From Aplectana chamaeleonis (lineage: Eukaryota > Nematoda > Chromadorea > Rhabditida > Cosmocercidae), in assembly GCA_029168955.1 (NCBI GenBank), contig JAPDOI010001838.1, positions 62,001-126,000 on the forward strand: DNA of 64,000 nt, read 5' to 3'. Within the stretch, counting starts at the first letter, position 1, and the number at the start of each line of letters is the position of its first letter. The translations under genes and the position numbers were made by a program. Below are positions 1 to 12,641 of this stretch, piece by piece. Under the pieces are notes generated by a model. It was not told the DNA's origin and did not search any database. It saw only the letters and a list, made by a program, of their open reading frames with translations.

Positions 1-1436
1 CTATACTGCTGCATCTCTGCCAGGTGTCAAATTCGCTTTGCGTAAACTCGATGGCGAAAATGGCACAATCGCTCTCAACCCAGTGTTTTCACACATTTGA
101 TGGACAATAGAGCAAACTTAGGATTAGGCTGGTAAATGGAAGTCATTGTGTCGGATTCTAAGTATGTAAAAACGTCACCCTTGCACTTCATTAATACCAT
201 TTTGTGAGACGAAAGTTGGTAGGCGTTGCTCGCTATATATATTCTAGCATTGCGCATTGATGTATACAAACATGCACTCGAAAAGCGAAATACTCGCGGT
301 CGGATGCAGACGTGAGGCGAACACGCTTTTTCTAATAGAAAGGAACAGGCAAACCACAAGCTAGAGCCAATCACGGGATTTCCGGACTAATGTATGTATG
401 TACATTCATTTGGCACTAACTGCATCGAATGAATCGACCATAATACTTTATAACTTTGAAATACCCCAGCTTGAATTGAACATCAATTTATTCGCGTTTA
501 ACAGAAAAAAAATTCTGCAGAAAACTATTGAAAATAAACGTCTCAAATTCGGCAGTACACATAGAATCATTTTTCAACGGCACTTTACACAATTTTTGTT
601 CCTAAATTCTTGAAAAATCACACACTATCAACATTTTAGTCAATCAATGCGAAACTGATAAAGACTTCAAAATCAGCTGCAAGCAGTTCAAAGTATCCAT
701 AGGTCACAGAAAGGCTGTTATGTAGATTGCAGTTCTCTCAGTAATTAAGAACTTAAAAACTGATACAGATGCAGGACTTGAATGTTCTTCACATTTACGT
801 AGCATTGTTGAACAAAAATACCGGCCACATCTTTTGCATTTTGGGAGAAAAGCATTTTGGTCGCCCTCTTGCACTATGTATAATTCTGTTCAAAATGATA
901 CCCATTCGTGAAACTGAATAGATGCATAGTTGGAATCAGGATCGAGCGGTCTTTCGAGCACAGTCAGATGTCTTACACTTAAACAAAGAACTAAGGCAAA
1001 ATGAGAAAGAAAACTTTTGTTGCTGATTTCGGATATCACTTGAGATTCAGAAATGGAAAATATTGCACGAGGTTATGACAGAAAAACAAAAAAAAGGTTT
1101 CTCGTTTTTTTCTCTAAGAACGAAAAAAATTATAGACCGGTATTGTAGTGTATAAAAAGAAAATAGTGGAATAGGTAAGTGAAGAATTAGAGAGAAAAAA
1201 ATAGTTTTTATTAGTAAGCATCACTGGAACACTAGCAGGGAAACTTCCAGTGGGGGAGCCTCAGACAATGGAACACTGGCTGTGAAAGTGCCAATGAAAA
1301 TTTCATGATATGAACGTTCCATTGCATTACAACAGACCAAAAGTGAATCGCAATGAAATATTCATTCTTAGTCAGCTTCATGAAAAGGCAAAGGGACTAT
1401 GTGCATACTCGTGCTGAACGAATCACACGTATCCTC
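1..1436. other. Non-genic stretch, nothing supported
   Basis: No frame longer than about 100 codons, no recognisable domain and no clear tandem or inverted repeat beyond short A/T-rich runs (for example the small A/T hairpin near 1090-1130). Confidence 0.5.
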
Positions 1437-1579
1437 TATTTCGGAGGCAAATTTAGTTAGATCCTTCGCGTGCCTGCGCGGCGCGAGAGGAGAAACAGCG
1501 AAAAAGTGTGGGGGGAAGGAGACTCAGCATACGCGCACACACGCACGCCATCAACAGAAGTAAATTTCACTCCGAAATA
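1437..1579. mobile_element. Small TA MITE, TATTTCGGAG family, copy 1
   Basis: The ends are inverted: TATTTCGGAG with a following AAATTTA block on the left, and a matching CTCCGAAATA on the right, giving a TA-flanked element of about 143 bp. A second copy lies at 48043-48186 and shares the internal GC-rich, AGAAAGTGT-containing middle. The TA ends suggest Tc1/mariner-type mobilisation; there is no coding capacity. Confidence 0.75.
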
Positions 1580-1689
1580 AATGATACACACAGTAGCAGA
1601 CAGAAGCTGCGCCCCACATTCAGTGAAACCTGAACTAAAAAAACCATTAGTCGACTGCTCTATGGGACTGAGAATCAATAACCGTGCTG

Positions 1690-2837
1690 ACAAGGGAAGT
1701 GTTTAGAGTGGTAAACGCATCTGCTAAAACGACCACTATCGTTAGTATCTCTTCTGGCTAATAGTAAAAATGCGCAGTATCCCACCCCGAGCTGCAGGTT
1801 CGAACAAGTTATGAGCATTTTTTAAGCCTCACGAAAAGGGTACATCAGGCATTTTTTTGCGAGTTTCAAAAAAGTTTCTCGGATTTAGCCTAACACTTGT
1901 ATGTAGTGGTAATCTAGGGTGGTGAACACGAATCTGGAGTCCATTTGTCGAAGTTCCAAGGTTTACTGTAGGTTACGGTAGGTAACATGTCATTTAGGGG
2001 GCAAAAGCCACCTTAGTATTTTTATAATCGACAAACGGACGTTAAATTCGTATTCTCCACCCCAAATAACCCCCTGTCTACGATTTTTGAGTAAAATCTG
2101 AGATTTTGACTAAACTACCGTATACCTACCGTAATCTACCGTAATTAGCAAAAAAATCGATAAACGGACTCCAGATTCGTGTTCAGCACTCTAAATAACC
2201 CCCAGAGGCACAATTTGAGCAATATCTACGGTAGCACTCCGAAAATCTCGAAAGTGGCGTTTTCCCCTCGAAATTTTCCCCGGTTGGGAAGCTTTGAACG
2301 AAATTAGCCGAAAACTTTGGAAAATCGACTAATAAACTACAGATTCGTAATCAGCGCCCCAAAAAACCCCCCTGGGAGAATTTCAAGTCAAATCTGGAAC
2401 ATTTTTCCAAAACGCTTCCAGAGCCCTCTAATCGGTATAAATATTCGCCCAACCGAAAATCCGTACACGGTATAAATATTCGCCCAACCGAAAATCCGTA
2501 CACGGTATAAATATTCGCCCAACCGAAAATCCGTAGAAGTCCAAAACGCTGTCAGTCTGGACAAAGTATGGAAAATGCAACTTCACCCAAATTTTGCTAA
2601 GGGGGATAGTTTTGGCCGCTGAACACATTTATGGGGTCCGTTTCCGAATTTTCGAAAGATTATTGCCCTTTTTGGGGGAAACAAAAAGCACAAAAAACGA
2701 CATTTTCAAGCTTGTAACTTCTTGTAACCTGCAGCTCGGGGCTGTATACTGCACAGTTTTACTATTGAGCCACTAGAGATACTAACGATACCAGTCGTTT
2801 TGGCAGTTGCGTTTACCACTCTAAACACTTCCCTTGT
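1690..2837. mobile_element. Inverted-repeat element with ~110-bp TIRs
   Basis: The left end (ACAAGGGAAGTGTTTAGAGT onward) is matched by the right end in reverse complement for roughly 110 bp, ending in CACTTCCCTTGT. The interior contains blocks such as GGTTACGGTAGGTAAC and three copies of a 37-bp tandem repeat. No clear target duplication can be read at the outer edges. Related, decayed interior sequence recurs around 7500-7640. No transposase frame is present. Confidence 0.75.
2430..2536. repeat. 37-bp tandem repeat, about 3 copies
   Basis: Nearly identical consecutive copies of a unit containing GGTATAAATATTCGCCCAAC followed by CGAAAATCCGTA. It lies inside the inverted-repeat element 1690-2837. 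Confidence 0.9.
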
Positions 2838-4130
2838 GAGCAGAATACAGAGACTCTATGGAGTCTTATTAACAGAAACCGCGTGCCGCGTTTCCGCGCA
2901 TTTTCGATATATTCTCATTCAGAAACGGATTCATGAAAAAGGAAGAAAATTCGGTTTCTGAATCCGATTTCCGAATTCTTACTTTCACATCGTATCCCGA
3001 TCAAGATTATTGTGAAATCTCCCAGTGAGAAAGAATTGTCTCTCCGAACTCGACGCTGATCCTTTGATATTCACCTCCGTATAAATACCTGATTTTATCT
3101 AGATGCATCCAATTCAAGGGTTTTCGTCACACAACGATGCTAAGCAGCGCTGAAAAAGTATCGCCCCAATTTGTGCAGTTCAAAATGTTGTTCAAAACTT
3201 GGAAAATCGTTGGAAAAAATGTACATGAGAAAAAAAGGTAGTCAGAAAGGGGATGGAAATAGCAGAAAGCAGGCGATTTTGTAAAGCTCATATACCCTCG
3301 TACACTACGTGACAGTCTGTTCTGAAGTTGAAAAAAATTGAAAAACTGGATTTCAAGTGGTCAGAGAGCCCGACATTTTTGCTCGCTGCTGTATTTATGT
3401 ATTTCTTGTAAGTAACAATAATAACAACAACAACAACAACAACTCAAAACTTTATAGTTGTGTTCCGCAACACCGCTGTTGTCTGTGTTTATTTCGGGGC
3501 GAACGCGAGGTGTTCCGAATGAAACGGGGTTCGTCTCGGACAAATTATATGTTTGAGAAATTGCTGGTGAGCGAGGTCAGGGATAAACGGCGGACGTTAC
3601 GGGACAACAAATCCCGCCTTTAAACGGCAGCGGCCTGGCAAAACACAACTACATGCGAGTACGCGAGAACAACAGTGGAACGAAGATCAATCAGAAAAGA
3701 TCTAAAGAGCTCTAATGATATTGAAGATTCTTGATTGTGAAAAAAGATGCAACTAAATATGCGAAGGCGTAGTAAATTCGGAAAACCATAAAATGCGTTT
3801 TTTTAAAAGCCTCCTTTAGTTGATTGAATACACACAAAGGAATCGGAAGTGACCGACAGCCAGCACGATTTGTTGGATTCGCATAATCCGCAAAAGTATT
3901 CTGCTCTTGATTTCAATGTATAGCCGAATTCGAGAGCCTAAGGAGAAAAAGTGAAATCTCTTGTCGGCACAGTTTCCTGGCCTCACAAGGTCAACAGTCT
4001 GTTCTATGAGTAAAGCAAAAACCAGTTTTGTGAAATGACGAGTATAACTAAACGACAATGAAGTGCGCCCAATTTACTCATTCCAGCTAGAGACAAGAAT
4101 CTATTTAGATTTTTTTCATGACTTCAACTC
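2838..4130. other. Non-genic stretch with an (AAC)n tract
   Basis: Apart from the microsatellite at 3414-3443 nothing is recognisable; open frames are short and without domain signatures. Confidence 0.5.
3414..3443. repeat. (AAC)n/(AAT)n microsatellite
   Basis: About ten trinucleotide units, AAT first and then AAC. The poly-Asn or poly-Cys frames across it come from the repeat. Confidence 0.9.
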
Positions 4131-4338
4131 TAAAGTCCGTTCGAAAGGGGCTGTGACGAAGGAATTTTGAAACTTGGAAATCGAGTCGATTAGGAGGAAT
4201 ACTTGACGAATGGTCAATAATATCCCAACCAGCTGTTTGCAGCCATGAAAAGGCTTATCCGAAATACTGCCTCAGTTGCGGTCGCTACACAAGTACGCCA
4301 AGCGCGTGTCGGACAGTCCCATTTGGACAGACATTATG
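4131..4338. mobile_element. MITE family D, decayed copy
   Basis: The left end TAAAGTCCGTTCGAAAGG and the right end GGACAGTCCCATTTGGACAG match the ends of the copies at 8172-8413 and 10292-12235. The right half, including CCAACCAGCTGT and the GACACGCACGCC-like segment, is best preserved. Confidence 0.6.
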
Positions 4339-4454
4339 TAAAGACATCACCTCGAAATTGCTGATTTAGTTCGTCAACTTCCAGCAAGCAAGAGTTCTGT
4401 ATTCAGAGAAATTATAATTTTCGTAATAAAGACAAGACATCTTAGATCATTATT

Positions 4455-4950
4455 TTAAAGGCAGTGCTCACGATAAAAACCGTATTCTAGTTTTCTATGC
4501 TTTTGAGTAGGCAAGTTAAAGAAGTAGTGGATGATAAGGAACAGCCCCCCCCTCATAGAACTCGCATATCGGAGAAAAAACTGTGTACAGAACCTATTAC
4601 AGATTTATTTACGCAGTTGTGGTTTGTGCACTGCGTACAAAACGTCAAACCAAACGTCGCAAACGTTTTGAACTTTGCCTGTACCAAAAACTCTTTAAGA
4701 ATAGGATGGGTCAAAGCCCATGCTTGGATGTTAGAATCCTTCGCGACAAAGAGTTTTCAAAAATTCGGCCTCTGCCCCTCTGGTGAAAGGAACGCAGGAC
4801 AACTGTTACATGACGTGGGTGGGGTGAGCCAATGGGTTGGCTTAACCGCGAAACTTTCTCCGACCTCCTGGCCATTTTCCGTCGTACTTCCATAACTACT
4901 CTTCTTAGAGGGACCCGATGCAACTTTTTTATCGTGAACACTGGCTTTAA
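4455..4950. mobile_element. TTAA MITE family A, copy 1
   Basis: Bounded by TTAA on both sides, with TIR AGGCAGTGCTCACGAT on the left and ATCGTGAACACTGGCT on the right. The length of about 490 bp matches the other family A copies. TTAA target duplication is typical of piggyBac-type transposition, although these TIRs do not begin with the usual piggyBac CCY. Open frames inside are short and carry no domain. Confidence 0.8.
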
Positions 4951-6036
4951 CAGGTTCTTTCTTAAAACAACATTAGTTTTCAAATTCATCAATGTTTACG
5001 ACGTAGGCTGAAGTCCAATTGAATAATTAGAAAGAAAAAGTCAAATAAGCTCGTACCAATAGCCACCAGCTCCTACTATGCATCATGAATTATCAAACAA
5101 CAGGAAAGTAGACCCAAAATCTTTTTCATATGGGGTAGATAGAAGGGGTCAGGATGAGAAAAAATTAGGGTCGAAAGCGCAATAAAAACATTGAAACCGC
5201 CTAATTGGGAGTATCCATGTCCGGCAACCTGATATTCAGTTAAAAGTAAAGAGATTCTCAATAGTTTTCAGAAACCTCTTATCTCGATATACACCTAAAG
5301 CATGATAGAAACTAGAATTTTTCCTATAGGCTAAACCCATTTCATTCCAAAAAGTGAACACTCACCTTAATATTTCAAATAAGTTTATCTCGTGAGTGGG
5401 TTACGTGGAAACTTTTTAAAGCATAACATATCCATGTACATTAGAACGTGCACCAATTCAATAAGTTGTGTGGTTAACGTCTTCAAGAAAAACACGAAAT
5501 ATAGTGGAAAACACGAAAAATCGAGAATAAGGCTCGGGAAGAAGATCTATTGTGCGAGGAATTTCTCAGGGACAGTTGGTTGTCTTGATCCAAAACGAAT
5601 GCGTGTCCATAATGCATAGATTACACTGGTAATTAGCCATGCAAATGTTGATGAATTGATCCCGGCACGCGTCACGCGACAACTACCCCAAATAGTTATG
5701 CGTACACGAACAATACCGGACAGTTACGGCCATTATAGTCGGGATCGGGTCGGGTCGAGCGTGAGATTGAGGTTTTCGGGTTCACGAAATGAACGTGTGT
5801 GGATATGATTAGTGATGCAACACGAATTGCGAAGAAGAGCCTGAAAGGCGCAGCTGTCCATCCTCAGCCATCCACTCTGAGCTCCAGATCTTCGACTTAT
5901 CTCCGCCTCTGATTCCCGCACTCTCCTAGAACTCTTCGCTGCCTGGCAAGTCGTCTAACCAGGGAAAGACCGCAACACCGCCCACTCGCTTATACATACA
6001 AGCCGCTAAAGAGTAAAAACATCGCGCTTTATTCGA

Positions 6037-6090
6037 AACAGACAGAGCTGAGCGCATACATGCATGTATGCCCTCAGCTCTGTCTGTTTT
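6037..6090. repeat. Near-perfect palindrome, ~26-bp arms
   Basis: AAACAGACAGAGCTGAG is followed by a GCATACATG half, then its mirror and CTCAGCTCTGTCTGTTT. Only one position in the stem is mismatched and there is almost no loop. It could form a cruciform or an RNA hairpin. Confidence 0.85.
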
Positions 6091-6213
6091 TTGCAAGAGC
6101 GGAACTATGCAGCAATACACAACCCATTTGAGAAAAAAACCGTTACTTGCTCTGTGTGCTTTATTTTCAGTTACCTTGGTTTCCCTTACAACACAGGATT
6201 AGCCATTTTTACA

Positions 6214-6316
6214 AAGACTTTCGAAAAGCGAATAATGTGAAATTTGTTGAAGTTTCGAAAAGCAAAGACTTTCGAAAAGCGAATATTGTGAAATTTGTTG
6301 AAGTCATAAACCCGAC
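6214..6316. repeat. 51-bp tandem duplication
   Basis: Two adjacent copies of a unit starting AAGACTTTCGAAAAGCGAAT and containing GTGAAATTTGTTGAAGT. The period is a multiple of three, so the open frame there repeats 17 residues; no protein family is recognisable. Confidence 0.85.
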
Positions 6317-7404
6317 ATACATCCTTCCAGTCATCTTCACACCCGTTCATAAGAACTACCAGGAAAATCATATGGGTTAGAGTTGAAAAAAATGAAAGTG
6401 AAGTTCAAAATCAAACTAAGTCTTTCTTAATTAAGCAATATATGACGAGCACTGGTAAGAAATGATTTGAAATTAAAAACTAGCCCGAATCAGGACCGAT
6501 GGCTGAGTTCGAGAATTCGCAGTTGCCGAGCTTTTCACCTTATCTCTCTAAGTGCAAAGGTCGATGTTTTGGGATAAAACATTAACAAGGTATTTAACAT
6601 GTGGTGCTCAGAAACAGTTTAAAAGCTATAAGCGACGCATGCTGTAAGAGCTGGTGAAGCTCTACGAGCGTCATCTCGAAGCGGCGGGGAGCAACAGATA
6701 TTACTGCTCGCATTTTACAAAAATAGCCCTCAGTTCTTATATTAGCCGAAAGCCTCTTGCGAAATGTATCCCCATGGAGCGGAATAATTTATTATGTGAG
6801 AGGATATGCACGCCGCTGTGATTGCAATTTGAATTGGTTACCTTTCAGGTCATTAACAATACCAAACTGAATATAATATTCTTTACAAACATATAATGCC
6901 AAGAGTTTTGCTTGTGAGGTCGGATGTGATTCAAATGTGACCATTTTAAATTAAGAGCAGCAATCGCGATGAGCAAACCTGTCTTTTGTTATAGAGAACT
7001 GAGTTTGTGTGGTGAATAGAGTGCGAAAAGTCTTTCAGGAGCAACCCTGGGCAGCACACTAAGCTTCACCTTCTATTCTAAAAATGCGTTAAAAAACGAT
7101 CACGTGACGATTGATTGGTTATGACGAATATTTAACACATACATACAACTACAAATCAAGAAGAAAGTACAATGAAATTATTGAACTAAGCTGTTCTTTA
7201 ACAAAAGTCTAGCAGAACTAGAGTAAGCAACGATGTAGAAAACAATCAAACGCAGATAAATAAGAGTAGGGACTGATCCCAGCGTAAACTGAAGTTTTGC
7301 AAAATGATCAGTTGGGTGGGAGGGAGATGAAAAGAAATAATTTGAATATTTCTATAATTCCTTGATAAACCTGGGTAGGTCATAATGCCAAAAAACTTTT
7401 TTTT

Positions 7405-7456
7405 TGAATTTTAGAAATTCGAACACTTTTGAATTTCAGAAATTCGAACACTTTCA
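7405..7456. repeat. 25-bp tandem duplication
   Basis: Two adjacent copies of a unit containing AGAAATTCGAACACTTT, differing at one or two positions. Confidence 0.75.
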
Positions 7457-8171
7457 GCCCAAACTTTGTTTAGGGGAAAGTTGGGGCCTTGATTACGAAT
7501 ATAATGTTCTTTTGCAGTTTTTCGGAAGATTACGGTAGGTTACTGTAGGCAAGTGATATCTTCCTACTGTATGTAACTTCCACCAATCTTCTGAGAAACT
7601 GGAAATGGACTCAATGATCGTGTTCAGCGCCCTGAATACCTTCCCTTGGTCAAAGTTTGGGTTGAATATGTTCATCTTCCTCAAATTCAAAATGGATATT
7701 TTGCAGTTTTTGATCTACCCATGTGCATTAGGAAAATTTACCAAACTTGAAAATGTCTTTTTTACCTTCTCCACAACACGCAACAGACCATTTTTCAAAG
7801 CCCAAGTTGTTGCTGGGATAAGTCCCGAATTAGTTCAGAAGAATCTCTTTGCTAATCGTTCGAGAAAGCAAGTATGTTTTTCTGGTGGGGGGGGGGATGT
7901 CCCACTTCATCACCAAATAAGTCTATCCAACACGAAGTGTGAATATGTGTGCCCTAGTGTCTCAATTAGGTTTAGAATACCAGAATTTGTAGAAATTAAC
8001 TCTATGCAGTTTTCGAAGAAATGAGCTTATAGAATTTGCAAGCGCGTGAGGATATCTGACTTGATAATCATTCGAAAACCCGAAAAAATCTTAAAAACCC
8101 TTTTTGGTGGGAAGGAATGCGCTGAAAGGATCAAAATAAGCAAGTGGTCATTGAAATCGGCATGCAAGTGT

Positions 8172-8413
8172 GTAAGGTCTGTCCAAATGAGCCTGTCCTC
8201 CCTGGCAGTCCGCGAGCGTGTTGATCGGCCATCGCCAAAAGCATCTTTTGGACCTGTGAATCGATTAGCAGGAATATTAGACTAAATAATTACTTAATAA
8301 TTTCCTAGCCAGCTGTATCCGAGTCGTGGAAAGACTCGTAAATGTCTTCGCGACGACCGCTCGACACGCACGCCCACCGCGTGGGCGGACAGTCTCATTT
8401 GGTCAGGCTTTAC
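8172..8413. mobile_element. MITE family D, intact copy
   Basis: TIRs GTAAGGTCTGTCCAAATGAG and, in reverse complement, GTAAAGCCTGACCAAATGAG bound about 242 bp. The interior has TCCGCGAGCGTGTTGATC and CTCGACACGCACGCC. It is the uninterrupted reference for the copy at 10292-12235, which carries a hAT insertion. Confidence 0.8.
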
Positions 8414-10291
8414 ATTAGTGAACTAGAAAGCAGGAGATGAATGGAAAACGAAAAAAATTGGTTATCACAGATGAGTAGTCTTATAGGACGTGAGCTACCT
8501 CTAACAGAGTGATAAATGTGGCTCAACAGGAAGCGAATTTAAGGGCAGACACAACTTTCGGGTTAGCATAAATGAATCTTGCTGCAAAAATCCCCTGCCA
8601 GCGTCCAGTGGTACACTCTATGTATATAAAAATCTCAAAAAGAAAATTGATTTTGCCCACAGTTCTGCGTCATTTTGATAGTTAGGCCAACGATGTTGAA
8701 TGAGACCGTTTTTTCATCGTTTCGAATGAACATGAAACTCGTTCGAGGTATGAGCTGGGCGTGGTTTCGGTGTCAACCACTTTTTCTCACAGCTAGTGTT
8801 TGCGATGTGGCCAAAAGTACTGTCCTCGCGGACATATAATAATTTTCTCTGACGCATAAACCGAAATCGCGCTGTGCAGGACAATCATGTACTACATTCT
8901 TCGCGTGAGGGGACTTCTCCACCTCTAAAAGTCGAAGTGTTTTACAACATAAATTGTTTATATTCTTTTCTGTTCTGGAGTGATTTTCATTGATACTGGC
9001 CACCCAAGTACCAATTTCGTTCAAGGTCCCGAAGGCGATCTGTCAAAGAAGCGACGACCGAACTATTATCCCCGGAAACAGCACGATTCCAAGCCCATTT
9101 TTTCCCGGCCTGCAATGGTCTTCGCCCGATATTGTGTTCTGAATATGACTGTTCTTTCGAAACTCAAAGAGGTTTCCCTACCAGGAATGTTACACGCGTC
9201 GAATGCTGTATGCGTTTATATGCCAAGTTTTACAACTCCATCTAGTTTGAAGGAAGGTTCGCAAAGTAAGCACATGTGATAAAGTTATAATTTAGATGTG
9301 GTATCGTGCATTATTACATAGAACATAGAAGTATCGCATAGCTGTTGTAAAGAAACGAATGAAACATAATCGATTGAATGCTTTTCTCATTCAATAAAAA
9401 TATGTGAAAGTGAGACGAATTCCTCGAAACTAGTAATGGAAGGAAATCGAGGAAACGAAGCAATACAAAATGCGCCAGCGCGATGAACAGCTGTGAGTAA
9501 CGCATTCTCGGTGACGCTGCAGAATGCGAGGAGGAGGACTCGGGTCGTACTTCCCGTCCCCGAGTCCGTACTAGGGCTCATAGCAGCACTATTCCAAATC
9601 TTGGAGTCAGCATGGTTTACAATGGATTGGCGTTTATTCAACATGTGGCGGTCCTATACATATTGCTATGAAGTCGCTGTCCAATGTGCGAGACAGGGCT
9701 GGAAAACAGCTGGATCGAACAACTCGCGCCCATATTAGTTCATCGAGCTGTAAACGCGAAAATAATGGGCGTAATAACAGCAGTCTTTGGCTACGCAGTG
9801 GCGCCCATTTGGACGGAACATTTTAATTTTTCATTGGTTTAACCACTTGTTCAGTGTAAAAAAAAAACGAAACCGCACATAAGGTGCTCAATTTTCAGGA
9901 AAAAAAAATGCATAGGAACCACTGAAAAGTGAGCTCGGCGCTGTTAGGCCCCCACCCTTGGTTACCGAATTTTTTGAAAATTGTTAAAAATTTTCATGTC
10001 TCCCTCTAGATGATTTTTTCTTGAGGAAAAATTTAAGACTGAAAATTTTCGGAAAAAAAGAAAATTTTTGTAAATTTTCAATTTTGTTTCAAATGCCCCT
10101 TTATCCTTTGTCCTGCTGAGAAGTCCTTGCCCTACTGAGAAGCCTTGGGGAATGATTCTCGTTTTTGACCAAGAATGTCATCGTCCCCCAATGATGTTCA
10201 TACAATCGACGCAGAACTGTTTGTCCATTCGGTGTATTTTGCTGGTGACGTAAACACAGAGACGCAGAATGCGAGAAGATATAGAGGGGCA
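8414..10291. other. Non-genic stretch, nothing supported
   Basis: Short open frames only, and an isolated GCGCCCATTTGGACGG near 9802 that resembles a family D end. The frame at 9493-9738 has no domain signature. Confidence 0.45.
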
Positions 10292-10357
10292 TAAGGTCTG
10301 ACCGAATGAGACTGTCAGCCCACCCGATCCGCGAGCGTGTTGATCAGCCGTCGCGAA

Positions 10358-12054
10358 CAGGGATGTGCGGCAAACGGTTTTGAGATTTCGGCAAACGGCA
10401 ATCGGCAAGAAAATCCCAAAAATGGCCGGCAATCGGCAAACGGCAGAAAAAACCTCTCTCTTTAGATTGACCCAAAAGTTATTCACATGTTCCGCTCTAA
10501 TTTTTCCCCTTTTTTCCAATACTTTTGTCAACATTTTGATAATTCCAATTCAAGGGAGTAGCTCCATTTCAAGGCATCAGATGAACAAAAACAAGACATG
10601 TGGGACATCGTGGAAAACAAGGAACTCACCGCTGCGGCTTCGCGAGGAAGCGGCTCCGGCTCCTAGAGGCACCGAAGCGGCACTATCGCGGAGTCGTGTC
10701 ATGCGGCCCTTGCGATAGTTCCGCTGCGGCTCCGCGGTAGCGCCGATGCGGCTCCGTGGTAGTGAAGCTGCGGCTCCGTTATGGTGCCGCTGCCGCTCTG
10801 CGATCGGTGGCTGCGCTCTGACAAAAATAGGGCCGACTGCGAGTAACTCATATAAAATGATTCATAATACAAGTGGGTGGGCCCACGAACAAAAATACAC
10901 ACATCTGATATAGACAGAGGGTATCGTCGTTAGCGACCTAGCAGATCCGGGATGTAGGTCAAATTTAGGCTATTGAACCAGCAATAATCTCGTTTTACAA
11001 TACAGAAAAGTGAATCGTAGTCGACGCGGGGTCGCTGGTGCATCCTCGCGGAGTTCGCACGGTTCTAACACGGAACTGCTCCAGTACTGGCAGTGTCGCG
11101 GCGTTGTCGACCCTCAAGACACTGCAACAGAATCTCCACGGAACAGTATTCATCACGGAGCTGCTGCGGTACTACCGTGGAACTATAGCGGCACAATGGA
11201 GGGTCGCGGTACTTTTCTGGCACTGCCGCGGCATGCTTTCTGAGAGTCCCTGCCCACGTGCGTCGATCAAATGCTTCTGTGTCGCACAGGTGCTTCCCGC
11301 CTCTTTTAGCTACACTAGAATCTGTCGAAACTCTGGAACAGAAACTAAAGCACCATTTTGGAATTGCACTGTCTACAGCACTACATCCGACAGGGTAAAT
11401 ACTTTCCTTATGGTCATCCATCAGTTTTTGAGTCCTAGCAGATCAAATGATGGCAGCTCACAGCGTCAATGAATAGAGGGTGGGAGGGGGGCTGAGAACC
11501 CGTGAGGCCTATACTCACGACCATGAAGGCACGGTAGATCCAGATAATGAAACACCGCTGTTCCTTCTATAGCATACCATAAACGCCGCTACGCAGTGTA
11601 ATGTGATGCGTGCGATAAAGACAAAGCGCTGTTCATAGAGGCTCCCAGGAGGGCTTAGAGGTGGTTTACACTATGCGTATCTAGTAGCTCATAACGTGGC
11701 ATGCGAGTGCGTAATTTCAGCAATGTCTGGTCCCTTTCCCGAAAATCGTCAAATAAAAATCTCGCGTTTAGCTGCAGTTCACCGCGGACTTACCGCTAGT
11801 TAACTCGCGTTTTCAAATCCATTTACTGCCACCCCAGCTGAGTCAAAACCACGGATAACTGTTAAGCGAACAACGGATAATCAGATTACCCCTAGTGCCT
11901 ACATGACCGCGATCATAGGCGGCATTTCCTTTCAATGTTTTGCAAAGTTTTGCCGTAAAAATAACAAGAATTTCGGCAAACGACAAACGGCAAAAAAGTC
12001 CCAAAAATGGCCGGCAAACGACAAACGGCAAACGGCAATCGCCGCACATCCCTA
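10358..12054. mobile_element. Non-autonomous hAT element (hAT-a) with 8-bp TSD
   Basis: The element begins CAGGGATGTGCGGC and ends GCCGCACATCCCTA, and is flanked by a perfect 8-bp duplication GTCGCGAA (10350-10357 and 12055-12062). Both the TIR form and the 8-bp duplication are diagnostic of hAT elements. Next to each end are reiterated CGGCAAACGG/CGGCAATCGG motifs on the same strand. The interior (about 10620-11240) is GC-rich and made of degenerate CTGCGGCTCCG units. No hAT transposase frame is seen, so it would need a transposase in trans. Confidence 0.9.
10625..10830. repeat. Degenerate GC-rich tandem units
   Basis: Variants of CTGCGGCTCCGCGGTAG recur about every 20-30 bp. Similar inverted-sense units (CACGGAGCTGCTGCGGTAC) continue at 11040-11240. 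Long frames here follow from the composition and are not called as genes. Confidence 0.6.
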
Positions 12055-12235
12055 GTCGCGAAGGCGTTTTTTGGATCTGTGACTCGATCAGCAGGAAAGT
12101 CAGACGAATATTTGATCATGCTTTGACCAACTGTACCCAAGTCGTGAAAAGTCTTGGCCGTAAAGTGCCTTCGTGACGGCAGCTCGACACGCACGCCGAC
12201 CGCATGCGCGGACACTATCATTCGAACAGACTTTA

Positions 12236-12641
12236 CTCATAGAGACGCGGACTTTAGGAGAACACACCAAACTGAAAGACAGTTCTGCATTGACTATACA
12301 TATATTAATACGTAAATAATGTTACGATTATGAGTAATTTGCATGTGGCACAATGCTAATACAGAGGAAAGCCATTCGTTTTCAAACTTGTCTCCTTTGC
12401 TGGATGGGTAGACCGAAATAATTGAACCAGACGAAAAAAGAAGAATGAGAAACGCTATTCCAATATCACCCCTTCAAGAAGGGGACTTTCAGAAAAAAAG
12501 ACATTTGTGCAAGGAATGCCAATATATATGAAAAAAAAACGTGAAATTTTCAATCTAATGAGTCATTTGAAAAATATTTTTTAAAGAAAACTCTTCACTA
12601 AAGTCATTAAGTCATCACTAAAGTCAACTCTTCGTAGTTCA
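12236..12641. other. Non-genic stretch, nothing supported
   Basis: A/T-rich spacer between the family D element and the first family A MITE; there is a small AAGTCATTA/AAGTCATCACT duplication near 12600. Confidence 0.5.

Larger units (their letters stand above)
4951..8171. other. Non-genic stretch with small repeats
   Basis: It holds a long palindrome near 6037-6090, a 51-bp tandem duplication at 6214-6316, a 25-bp duplication at 7405-7456, and around 7500-7640 a decayed relative of the 1690-2837 element (GGTAGGTTACTGTAGG and GATCGTGTTCAGCGC blocks). The longest frame (139 codons, 7605-8024) overlaps that repeat and shows no domain. Confidence 0.5.
10292..12235. mobile_element. MITE family D copy split by a hAT element
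   Basis: The left part (ATAAGGTCTGACCGAATGAG to GCCGTCGCGAA) and the right part (GTCGCGAAGGCG to CGAACAGACTTTAC) join to give an element matching the intact copy at 8172-8413. The interruption is exactly the hAT element 10358-12054 plus its 8-bp duplication. Confidence 0.85.
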
